DNA of 64,000 nucleotides, from NCBI RefSeq assembly GCF_001280085.1, contig NZ_LGED01000203.1:1-64000 (forward strand). Reading direction: 5' to 3'. Both the position numbers and the translations under genes were made by a program. The notes beneath the pieces were generated by a model. That model ran no database searches, was not told the origin of the DNA, and worked only from the letters and a program-made list of their open reading frames with translations. Source of the stretch: Saccharothrix sp. NRRL B-16348. Lineage in GTDB: Bacteria > Actinomycetota > Actinomycetes > Mycobacteriales > Pseudonocardiaceae. Positions 1 through 6,418 of the stretch are shown here, in pieces (within the stretch, counting starts at the first letter, position 1; the number at the start of each line of letters is the position of its first letter).

Positions 1-1
1 C

Positions 2-1135
2 ACCGGCGCCGACGTCCTCGCACCCACCAAACCCGCCTGGACCGACACCAACGGCCGCGTCTACACCAGCGACGCCGACATCGGCCCCGACGGCAACCGC
101 CAACCCAAAATCCCACCCAACGGCGAATGGCAAACCCACCACCCCGACGGCACCACCACCAAAACCGGCGACGACGGCTACGCACCCGGCACCAACGACA
201 CCGACAAGACCGACCACACCGACGCCGATGGCGCGGCGGATCGCGGCGATGTTGGCGACAACCCGGACAACGACAACCCCAAGGACGACCACAACGACCG
301 GGACGACGACGACTCGTCGCCAGTCGACACGTCCAGCCCGGAGTACGAGCGACAGCGCGAGCAGGACTTCGGGGAAGTCGCCGACCGGAACCGCGAACTG
401 CGTGAAGAGGGTGCCACCAACGTCCAGGAGATGAACGGTGGCACCGACCCCGACCTGGACGTCGAACGCAGGCCGAACGAACGCGCGCTGACCACCATGC
501 GCTTCCGCCCCGATGACGGTGGTGCCGCTTCCGACCTGCACGGCTACAGCGGCAAGTCGCACGACTGGCCGCCCGCCGACGAGACGGCGGAGCGCCCGCC
601 CAAGAACCGTCGACTGTTCGAGGACAAGGAAGCCGGTCCGTACGACGCGGACTCGCCGACCGGGCGCAGCGAGCGGACGTCGCCGCGCACCAACGACTCC
701 GAGGTGAAGTTGCTGGAGGAGCTCACGCGGCAGCAGTTCGAGTCGCTGAGCGGCCTGTCCCGGCATGAGGTCGACGTGGCCATCCAGCGCGCGTGCAAGG
801 ACGTCGCCAACGACATCAAGTTCGGCCACAAGGAGTACCCGGATCACCTCGAAGGGGAGGTGGAACGGGTCAGGGACCGCGTGGAGAAGACGATCGAGCA
901 CCTCAACAAGATCGCCGAGCGCAACGCGGCGCGCGACGGCACCGACTACACTCCGTTCACCGTCGAGGACATCAAGGGCGACCTCCGACTGGTGGTCGAC
1001 CTGCCCTCCGGTCGCAACGATCCGCTCGAAACCCAGATCTGCCAGTCCTGTCAGGACGTGATCACGCAGTACGAGGCGGTGTTCCCCGGCGTCCGCGTCG
1101 AGGCCCGCAACCTGGCCCAGGAGAACCTCATCTGA
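2..1135 (+). CDS. Polymorphic toxin, C-terminal part with deaminase-like toxin domain (5' truncated)
   Basis: The gene enters from the left edge; 377 residues are visible. Residues 1 to about 75 are a Thr/Asp/Gly-rich linker and about 75-130 an acidic Asp/Asn-rich spacer, typical of the stem before a polymorphic toxin tip. The last ~150 residues hold a candidate deaminase-fold active site: DSE followed by VKLLEEL (Asp at 695-697, Glu at 701-703), then CQSC (Cys at 1040-1042 and 1049-1051) followed by QDVITQYEAVFPGV. This resembles the [HCD]xE and CxxC zinc motifs of XOO_2897-type deaminase toxins. The stop overlaps the start of a SUKH-type immunity gene by one base, the usual toxin-immunity layout. 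Inference: a secreted or contact-delivered toxin that deaminates a base or nucleotide. The delivery domains lie outside the window, and the domain family is assigned by motif only. Confidence 0.6.
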   Translation, partial: TGADVLAPTKPAWTDTNGRVYTSDADIGPDGNRQPKIPPNGEWQTHHPDGTTTKTGDDGYAPGTNDTDKTDHTDADGAADRGDVGDNPDNDNPKDDHNDRDDDDSSPVDTSSPEYERQREQDFGEVADRNRELREEGATNVQEMNGGTDPDLDVERRPNERALTTMRFRPDDGGAASDLHGYSGKSHDWPPADETAERPPKNRRLFEDKEAGPYDADSPTGRSERTSPRTNDSEVKLLEELTRQQFESLSGLSRHEVDVAIQRACKDVANDIKFGHKEYPDHLEGEVERVRDRVEKTIEHLNKIAERNAARDGTDYTPFTVEDIKGDLRLVVDLPSGRNDPLETQICQSCQDVITQYEAVFPGVRVEARNLAQENLI

Positions 1136-1692
1136 TGAACCCCGAAGACCAGCAGGCGGTGGATGCGATCCGCGCGACGTTCGACCGGGTCGTGTCCGAA
1201 GGGCTGCGGGCCGAGTCCGTGGAGGGCGCCTCGGACGCGGAGATCGACGCGATGGCCGCCGCCCAGGGCGTGGACCGGGTGCCGACCGCCGTGCGCGAAG
1301 TGCTGCGGCGCATCGGCGTCAAGAACGGCTTGTGGCTGGGCGGCACGGCGCTCGGCGTGCACAAGATCGGTGAGAAGCAGAAGCGCAACGCCCTGGCGAC
1401 GCTCGCCCAGCTGGGCGAGAACCCGTTCGCCGCCGCCGGGGAAATGCTGGTCCTCACCGAACACCAGGGGTACACCTACGACGTCGTGGACGGCGCGGAC
1501 CTCGACAAAGCCGACCCGCCGGTCTGGGTGATCTCCGAAGGCGAGTACGCGAAAGTGTTCTGGCCGAGCGTGTCGAGCTGGTTCGAGGGCAACGCGCCCA
1601 GCGTCGCGGAGTACCGGTCTCGGCTGCGCGTGATGCGCCAACTCGGGAAGAAGCGAATGCCGCTCTGGGCCGCCGACATCCGCGTCGACTGA
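1135..1692 (+). CDS. SUKH (SMI1/KNR4-like) immunity protein
   Basis: 185 residues, starting with ATG in a TGATG overlap with the toxin stop, so translation is coupled. The region GVDRVPTAVREVLRRIGVKN (about residues 43-62) matches the SMI1/KNR4 opening helix, where a Pro is followed by a helix ending in a G or N turn. It continues with a body containing DPPVWVISEG (residues about 124-133), as in SUKH proteins. SUKH proteins are the commonest immunity partners of nuclease and deaminase toxins. The role inferred here is to bind and neutralise the tip of the upstream toxin in the cytoplasm. The position right after the toxin supports this more strongly than the sequence alone. Confidence 0.7.
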   Translation: MNPEDQQAVDAIRATFDRVVSEGLRAESVEGASDAEIDAMAAAQGVDRVPTAVREVLRRIGVKNGLWLGGTALGVHKIGEKQKRNALATLAQLGENPFAAAGEMLVLTEHQGYTYDVVDGADLDKADPPVWVISEGEYAKVFWPSVSSWFEGNAPSVAEYRSRLRVMRQLGKKRMPLWAADIRVD

Positions 1693-1769
1693 GCCCGTGC
1701 CTTCCGGGACGACAGGAGGGGTCGTCGGCCGCCGCTGGTCAGGACTGGCGGAACGTGGGAGTGGGTCCA

Positions 1770-1886
1770 GTGAGCGGTTATTCGGAACGGGGCACCGGCG
1801 AGCACGGTGCGCTGCAGGCGGCGTTCGACTCGTTGCAGGAGCGGGGCCGGCACGCGAGGGGCAGCTCGTACCGGTTCGACCTCTGA
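1770..1886 (+). CDS. Possible very small ORF or cassette remnant
   Basis: A GTG-started frame of 38 codons (MSGYSERGTGEHGALQ...) shows the strong G/C third-position bias of real genes here, which random intergenic sequence would not be expected to show. There is no clear Shine-Dalgarno. An in-frame GTG three codons upstream (1761) is also possible. It lies between the immunity gene and the YezG-like gene. It may be the tail of a decayed immunity or toxin cassette rather than a working gene. No family recognised. Confidence 0.25.
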   Translation: MSGYSERGTGEHGALQAAFDSLQERGRHARGSSYRFDL

Positions 1887-2010
1887 TCCACCAGGTGGAC
1901 CCGGTGGTGTCCGCCGGCCTGGGGACTCACCCAACCGGACCACGAGGGCGGGTCGTGGCCGTTAAGATCAGCCCACCGTGTCCGGGGGGATCCAGAGGGG
2001 TGTTCGACGC

Positions 2011-2862
2011 ATGAGCCAGCCAGCCACACCGCTGACCGAGCAGGAGCAGAACCAGCTCGTCAAGCAGATCGGCCGCGCCATGCTCCCCGCCCTGCCGCCG
2101 GGGTGGCAGCGCATCCGGGCGGAGTACCGGGCGGCCGGTCGGCACATCGAGGTGGACCTGGCGTTCGCGGGCCCCGACGGGCAGTGGCGGCCGGTGCGCC
2201 CGCCCATGGACGTGGTGCAGCTGTTCGGTCAGCTGCGGGCCGGGATGTACGAGCCCGTGCGCGGCACGTGGCTGAGCGCGGTGTACGAGATCGAGGCGCC
2301 GGCCGCGTTCTCGGTCGACTTCAACGCCGACGACGAGCCGCGCTGGCGCAACGCGCCGCCGGTGATCGGCTTCCAGGACGAGCTGCGCACGTTCCCCCGG
2401 CAGGACGAGCGGATCCCGGCGTGGCTGCGGCAGCGCGTGGGTCTGCCGCCGCTGCCCGAGCCGGAGCCGGAGGCCGCGCCTGACCGGCAGGACGGCGAGC
2501 TGCGCACCGCGCACGTCTACGACGGCCGTGACGAAGAGGGCCGCCCGGTGGTGAACCGGCAACTGCTCGACCCGCAGCTGGCCGACGCGCTGCTGACCTA
2601 CCTGGAGGGCGCACCGGTCGTGCTGGCCGCGCGCAACCTGGACGTGGACGAGTTCATCCCCGGCGACCAGGACGTGCCGCTGAACTTCCGCACCGACGGC
2701 GCCTGGATCTGGGCCGGCGCGGTGCCGCACTACCTGCGCAAGCACGGCCTCCCACCGGAGCCGGACCTGGTGGCGCACATCGTGGCCCGCGGTTTCCGGC
2801 TCGACGAGGTGGACGAGGCGACCCGGGAACGCGCGGTCACGTTGATCACCGGCGAAGCCTGA
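2011..2862 (+). CDS. YezG-like N-terminal domain protein with C-terminal FRTDGAWIW domain
   Basis: 283 residues. Residues about 10-110 (QLVKQIGRAMLPALPPGWQR, then a strand-rich stretch with VDLAF and VQLFGQLR) resemble the YezG/immunity fold, where an acidic helix is followed by P-x-x-W. The second half carries LNFRTDGAWIWAGAVPHYL, an actinobacterial motif often found in TNT-toxin or immunity-associated proteins. A proline/glutamate-rich linker joins the halves. ATG 2011 is chosen because GAGGGG lies 11 nt upstream; a GTG at 1978 in frame, 9 nt after TAAGAT, would add 11 residues. Together with the preceding toxin/immunity pair it extends a conflict island. It may be an orphan immunity protein; function not certain. 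Confidence 0.55.
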   Translation: MSQPATPLTEQEQNQLVKQIGRAMLPALPPGWQRIRAEYRAAGRHIEVDLAFAGPDGQWRPVRPPMDVVQLFGQLRAGMYEPVRGTWLSAVYEIEAPAAFSVDFNADDEPRWRNAPPVIGFQDELRTFPRQDERIPAWLRQRVGLPPLPEPEPEAAPDRQDGELRTAHVYDGRDEEGRPVVNRQLLDPQLADALLTYLEGAPVVLAARNLDVDEFIPGDQDVPLNFRTDGAWIWAGAVPHYLRKHGLPPEPDLVAHIVARGFRLDEVDEATRERAVTLITGEA

Positions 2863-3001
2863 CCGGCAGGACGCCGCGATTTTCAGCCGTCGCACGACCG
2901 CACGCGTGATTCGCACGTGCAACCCCCTCGGGTGACCTCCTCCCGCGAATGAGGCCCAGGTCACCATGCCCGACCTCGAATGTTTACGTAGAGTCGCTAG
3001 A

Positions 3002-3083
3002 TGTGCGCACTCTGTCGACGCAGTCCGACGATCGGGCTACCTATGCGCACAGAAGCGCACGCTCGGGATACCCTGTGCGCATG
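3002..3083. promoter_or_regulatory. Repeated TGCGCA operator and leaderless promoter of the RES toxin-antitoxin pair
   Basis: TGCGCA occurs at 3004-3009 (within TGTGCGCAC), 3044-3049 (within TATGCGCACA) and 3076-3081 (within TGTGCGCATG). A GCGCAC half site lies at 3055-3060. TACCCT at 3069-3074 is a -10 exactly 6 nt before ATG 3081. The second copy therefore lies in the -35 region and the third covers the transcription start, a good geometry for autorepression by the antitoxin. Confidence 0.6.
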
Positions 3084-3665
3084 AGTCCCGCGCTGGAGGC
3101 GGTGTTGGCCAAGGCAGGTTTGCAGGTCACCCCCGACGAGTTCCTGTCGCTCGTGGCCGACGCGGCGAAGAAGCTGGCGCCGCCACACCCGGACCCGGCG
3201 AGCTACTTCCCACCCGACCAGCGTGACGCGCTGGAGGACGTCGGGCTCGACCTGAGCCCGCACCGCGTCGCCGACGACCAGGGACGCGCGCGGACCGTGG
3301 TGGCGCACGCCGTGCTGCGCGACTCGGCGCTGACCGTCGCCGAGGCCGCCCGGCAGCTCGGCGTGGACACCAGCCGCATCCGGCACCGGCTCGGCGTCGG
3401 CCGCCTGGTCGGCTGGAAGGACCGGGGCAGCTGGCGGCTGCCCGCCTGGCAGTTCGCGGGCCCCGGCGTGCTGCCCGGGCTGGAGGCCGTGCTCGCGGCC
3501 GTGCCGCCGGACCAGCCCGCGCTCGTGGTCGCCGGGTTCATGACGACCGATCAGGAGGACCTGGTGGTGGACGGCGCGGCGACGACGCCGCGCGAGTGGC
3601 TGCTGGCCGGCGGCGAGCCCCGCCGCGTCGCGGCACTGGCCGCGCAACTGGGCACGCCCGCCTGA
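3081..3665 (+). CDS. RES-associated antitoxin, helix-turn-helix (Xre/DUF2384-like)
   Basis: 194 residues. The middle has a DNA-binding helix-turn-helix, LTVAEAARQLGVDTSRIRHR (about residues 84-103). The C-terminal third (DQEDLVVDGAATTPREWLLA, then GGEPRRVAALAAQL) resembles the toxin-binding DUF2384 end of antitoxins paired with RES toxins, such as MbcA. It lies 36 nt before the RES gene, the standard antitoxin-toxin order. Start ATG 3081 is 6 nt after a TACCCT -10, so the transcript is probably leaderless. Three TGCGCA copies cover the promoter, consistent with autoregulation. Confidence 0.75.
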   Translation: MSPALEAVLAKAGLQVTPDEFLSLVADAAKKLAPPHPDPASYFPPDQRDALEDVGLDLSPHRVADDQGRARTVVAHAVLRDSALTVAEAARQLGVDTSRIRHRLGVGRLVGWKDRGSWRLPAWQFAGPGVLPGLEAVLAAVPPDQPALVVAGFMTTDQEDLVVDGAATTPREWLLAGGEPRRVAALAAQLGTPA

Positions 3666-3701
3666 CGGTCGAACCCCTGTCGCCGAGAACCTTGGACACG
3701 C

Positions 3702-4358
3702 ATGTCACGGCTCCCCCAGCCGCCCTCTCCCGCTGTGCTCCAGGCGAACCTGCGCCGCACCGAGGACGTCGTGGCGGTGCACCGGGCCACCCGGTTGGTG
3801 CGCATCTTCGCCGCGAAGGGGCTGCACCCCCAGCGGTGGAACAGCTTCCGCTACACCGGTCCCCTGCCGCACGCCCGGTTCGACACCCAGCCGCCCGGCC
3901 CTGACGGCTCGCCGACGCACGCCCACGACCAGGGGGTGCTGTACTTCGGCCTGACCGTGCGGACGTCGGTGGCCGAGGTGTTCCAGGCGACGTCGGTGGT
4001 GGACCGGCGGACGCGCAGCCCGTTCCTGGTAATCCTGCGGCCGCGCCGGACGCTGCGGCTGCTCGACCTCACCGGCCTGTGGCCGACCCGGGCGGGCGCG
4101 TCGCAGGAGATCAGCGCCGGGCCCAAGGCGATCACGCAGCAGTGGGCGCGGGCGATCCGCGCGGCCTACCCCGAGCTGGACGGGCTGTGGTACCGCTCGT
4201 CGATGGACTCCGGCGACCCGGCGGTGTGCCTGTGGGACCCGCCGGGCGGCACGGGCCTGCCCGCCTCGCCGGACGTGCTGCTGCCGTTGGAGCACCCCGG
4301 CCTCGACCTGCCGCTGGCGCGGGTGTGCGAGGAGCTGAACTACACCCTGCTCGGCTGA
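3702..4358 (+). CDS. RES domain toxin (NAD+-consuming)
   Basis: 218 residues. The RES fold is readable: VHRATRLVRIF with GLHPQRWNSFRYTGP (Arg of the R motif, about residues 25-55), then GVLYFGLTVRTSVAEVF (Glu of the E motif, about 79-95), and LWYRSSMDSGDPAVCLWD (Ser of the S motif, about 165-182). RES toxins such as M. tuberculosis MbcT destroy NAD+ and stop growth unless held by the partner antitoxin, here the gene just upstream. TTGGA sits 8 nt before ATG. The last 19 nt overlap the convergent GNAT gene. Confidence 0.85.
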   Translation: MSRLPQPPSPAVLQANLRRTEDVVAVHRATRLVRIFAAKGLHPQRWNSFRYTGPLPHARFDTQPPGPDGSPTHAHDQGVLYFGLTVRTSVAEVFQATSVVDRRTRSPFLVILRPRRTLRLLDLTGLWPTRAGASQEISAGPKAITQQWARAIRAAYPELDGLWYRSSMDSGDPAVCLWDPPGGTGLPASPDVLLPLEHPGLDLPLARVCEELNYTLLG

Positions 4359-4903
4359 CCGCGCCTGCGCGGCGCCGGGAGGAACCGGCCGTACCTGACC
4401 TCGGGCAGCTCCTGGTCGCCCAGCTCGTAGCGGTGCACCAGCCCGTCGTGCCGCCAGCCGTGCGACTCGTAGAACCCGCGGCTGCGCGCGTTGTCCTGGA
4501 ACACCCACAGGACCGCGTACCGGAACCCCTGGTCCATCAGGTGGCGCAGCCCGGCCTCGTGCACCTCGTGCCCCGCGCCCTGCCCGTGGTAGCGCGGGTC
4601 GGCGTAGATCGCCACCAGCTCCCCGGTGTGCAGGTCGGGGTGCGCGTCCGTGGTCTCGCGGACCGAGTCGACCGCGCAGTAGGCGCCGATCCGGCCGGTG
4701 CTCTCGTCGACCGCGACGAACACCCGACTGGGTTCGGGCAACCGCAGCACGCGCGCCCACGCCGGGAGCCTGCTCTCGGGCAGCATCCGGTCCAGCACCG
4801 GGTCGTCCACTATCCCGCGGTACGAGTGCTGCCACGCGTCCACGTTGATCCTGGCGATCTCGGGCGCGTCGTCGGGCCGTCCGGCCCGCACGGTCCACTG
4901 CAT
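4340..4903 (-). CDS. GNAT family N-acetyltransferase
   Basis: 187 residues. The acetyl-CoA fold is shown by TVRAGRPDDAPEIARINVDA at the N-terminus, motif A LVAIYADPRYHGQGAGHEVH (about residues 94-113; the canonical pyrophosphate loop R/Q-x-x-G-x-G/A is present as Y-H-G-Q-G-A-G), and motif B with NARSRGFYESHGW (about 138-150). The substrate cannot be told; the family commonly acetylates small amines or N-termini. ATG 4903 (MQWTVRAG) is preferred; an ATG 18 nt upstream is possible. Its 3' end overlaps the RES toxin gene by 19 nt on the opposite strand. Confidence 0.85.
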   Translation of the reverse strand: MQWTVRAGRPDDAPEIARINVDAWQHSYRGIVDDPVLDRMLPESRLPAWARVLRLPEPSRVFVAVDESTGRIGAYCAVDSVRETTDAHPDLHTGELVAIYADPRYHGQGAGHEVHEAGLRHLMDQGFRYAVLWVFQDNARSRGFYESHGWRHDGLVHRYELGDQELPEVRYGRFLPAPRRRGQPSRV

Positions 4904-4936
4904 CCGGTGAGAGTGCCGCAACGACGCCGCCGTCCG

Positions 4937-5590
4937 CTAGCCATTGGCCCAACCCCGCCGGGGCGCGCCCGCGCACAGGTAGCCCGTGTACACCTGCTTC
5001 TTCGCCCGGAACCGGGTGAACCGGAACCGGGTGGGGTCGAGCTCGTGGAACCGGGTGCGCACGACGTCGTCGTACAGCTGCTGCGAGATCACCAGCACGA
5101 GGTCGTCCTCGGCGGTGGCCGCCAGCGCGTCGCGGACCACCTTGGCGTCGAGCAGCCGGCACGTCACGATCGGGGCGTCGCCGACCAGCCCGAACGCGCC
5201 CGCGGTGAGCGGGCCGCAGTGCATGGCCACGCGCATCCGCAGCGGCGTGCCCGCGCGGCGCAGGTCGGCCAACGCCTCGGCGAGCTGCCCGGTGAAGTGG
5301 GCGACCACCCACGCGGTGTCGGCGTCGGTGGGCAGCACGGCCAGTTCGCCGTCGCCGCTCACCTGCCGGTACCACAGGTCGCGGTCCAGCCCGGCCTTGC
5401 GGGCGGCCACGTCCAGCACGTCGCTCAGCCGCGACTGGACCAGCGACTGGTCCAGCGCGTCGAGCTTGCTGTAGCCCTCGACGTCCACGGCCACCACGAG
5501 GCGGTAGACCAAGCCGTGGAGGGGCCTCACCATTTCCAGCGTCACACGAGGAGCATCGCCCCGGTCCGCGCCCGGAAGTAGGGCGAACAC
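4937..5590 (-). CDS. Class III nucleotide cyclase-like protein
   Basis: 217 residues, one compact cyclase homology domain. VVAVDVEGYSKL (about residues 32-43) matches F/V-x-D-I/V-x-G-F/Y-T/S-x-L with the first metal-binding Asp. VSGDGELAVLP (about 77-87) matches the GDG hairpin with the second Asp, and VAMHCGPL follows. So both metal ligands seem present, but the length suggests a minimal domain without an obvious sensor. It lies 13 nt downstream of the Crp-type regulator on the same strand, giving a candidate signal-maker and signal-reader pair. The start is GTG, with AGGAAA 8 nt upstream. Product (cAMP, cGMP or none) unknown. Confidence 0.65.
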   Translation of the reverse strand: MFALLPGADRGDAPRVTLEMVRPLHGLVYRLVVAVDVEGYSKLDALDQSLVQSRLSDVLDVAARKAGLDRDLWYRQVSGDGELAVLPTDADTAWVVAHFTGQLAEALADLRRAGTPLRMRVAMHCGPLTAGAFGLVGDAPIVTCRLLDAKVVRDALAATAEDDLVLVISQQLYDDVVRTRFHELDPTRFRFTRFRAKKQVYTGYLCAGAPRRGWANG

Positions 5591-5603
5591 CGGGTTTCCT
5601 GTT

Positions 5604-6287
5604 TCACAGTTCGGCGATCTTCCGCAGCACGTCCCGGTCCACGATCGTGGTGGTCCGGTACCCCATGGTCAGGACGCCCCGGTCGCGCAACGTGCGGAAC
5701 TCCCGGCGAGCGGTGTCCTCTTCCACTCCGACGAGCGACCCGATCTCGCCTTGGGTGAGGTTGAGCTTCAACGCGATGCCGTCGACGCCTTGGTGGCCGT
5801 AGGCGTCGGTGAGGTACGCCAGCACGCGGGCCAGCCGCACGGACGCCGGGTAGCCGTTGAAGTCCATGCGCCGCTGCTCGCCCCACTCCAGCGTGCGCAG
5901 GATCATCTTGTCCAGGTCGAAGTGCGCGGCCGGGAACCGGGTGAGGTAGTCGGTGAACTGCGCCGCGCTGATCACCCGCGTGCGGGTGTCGACGCACGCG
6001 GTCACGGTCGCCGAGCGCGGCTTGCCGGTCAGGAACGCCATCTCCCCGACCAGGTCGCCGCCGACCTTGACGTTGAGCAGCGCGACCCGGCCGTTCTCCA
6101 GCGTCACCGTGGCCTTGACCAGGCCTTGGAGCAGCAGGATCACGTGGTCGGACCGCTCGGACTCGCGCACGAGCGCGTCGCCGCGCCGGAACACCTTCGG
6201 CACCCCGAGGCCCAGCAGTGCCGCGCGACCGGCGTCGGACACCGTCTCCAGGTACGTGCCGGTGGGCCAGCCCGATGGGATCACCAT
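5604..6287 (-). CDS. Crp/Fnr family transcriptional regulator
   Basis: 227 residues. The N-terminal cyclic-nucleotide-binding-like beta barrel is visible in KVFRRGDALVRESERSDHVI and GDLVGEMAFLTGKPRSATVTA. The last block resembles the phosphate-binding cassette (GEMAFL...RSATV), where E and R contact cyclic nucleotides in Crp. A dimer helix follows (FDLDKMILRTLEW), then a winged helix-turn-helix with LTQGEIGSLVGVEEDTARRE (about residues 175-194). ATG 6287 is chosen because GGAGGAGGT lies 8 nt upstream, although the frame stays open for 27 more codons. It is the first gene of a two-gene unit with the cyclase-like protein. Confidence 0.85.
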   Translation of the reverse strand: MVIPSGWPTGTYLETVSDAGRAALLGLGVPKVFRRGDALVRESERSDHVILLLQGLVKATVTLENGRVALLNVKVGGDLVGEMAFLTGKPRSATVTACVDTRTRVISAAQFTDYLTRFPAAHFDLDKMILRTLEWGEQRRMDFNGYPASVRLARVLAYLTDAYGHQGVDGIALKLNLTQGEIGSLVGVEEDTARREFRTLRDRGVLTMGYRTTTIVDRDVLRKIAEL

Positions 6288-6363
6288 CTCGTTCGACCTC
6301 CTCCGCAAGGGACCAGTGTGCCGCTCGCGGAGGAGGTGGATCCGGGATTCCGACTGGTTTCGG

Positions 6364-6418
6364 GCCAAGTGGCGGTGTCAGGCCCAGTCGCGGTCAGGCC
6401 AAGTGCCGGTGTCAGGCC
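6364..6418. repeat. Imperfect direct repeat at the S9 peptidase stop codon
   Basis: A 21-nt unit (GCCAAGTG, G or C, CGGTGTCAGGCC) occurs at 6364-6384 and 6398-6418 with one mismatch, and a shorter copy, CAGGCCAGGTGGCG, runs to 6426. The second copy covers the stop codon of the S9 peptidase (6412-6414). Outside the peptidase end, 6288-6411 shows no gene; it carries the Shine-Dalgarno of the Crp gene and these repeats. Confidence 0.6.
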
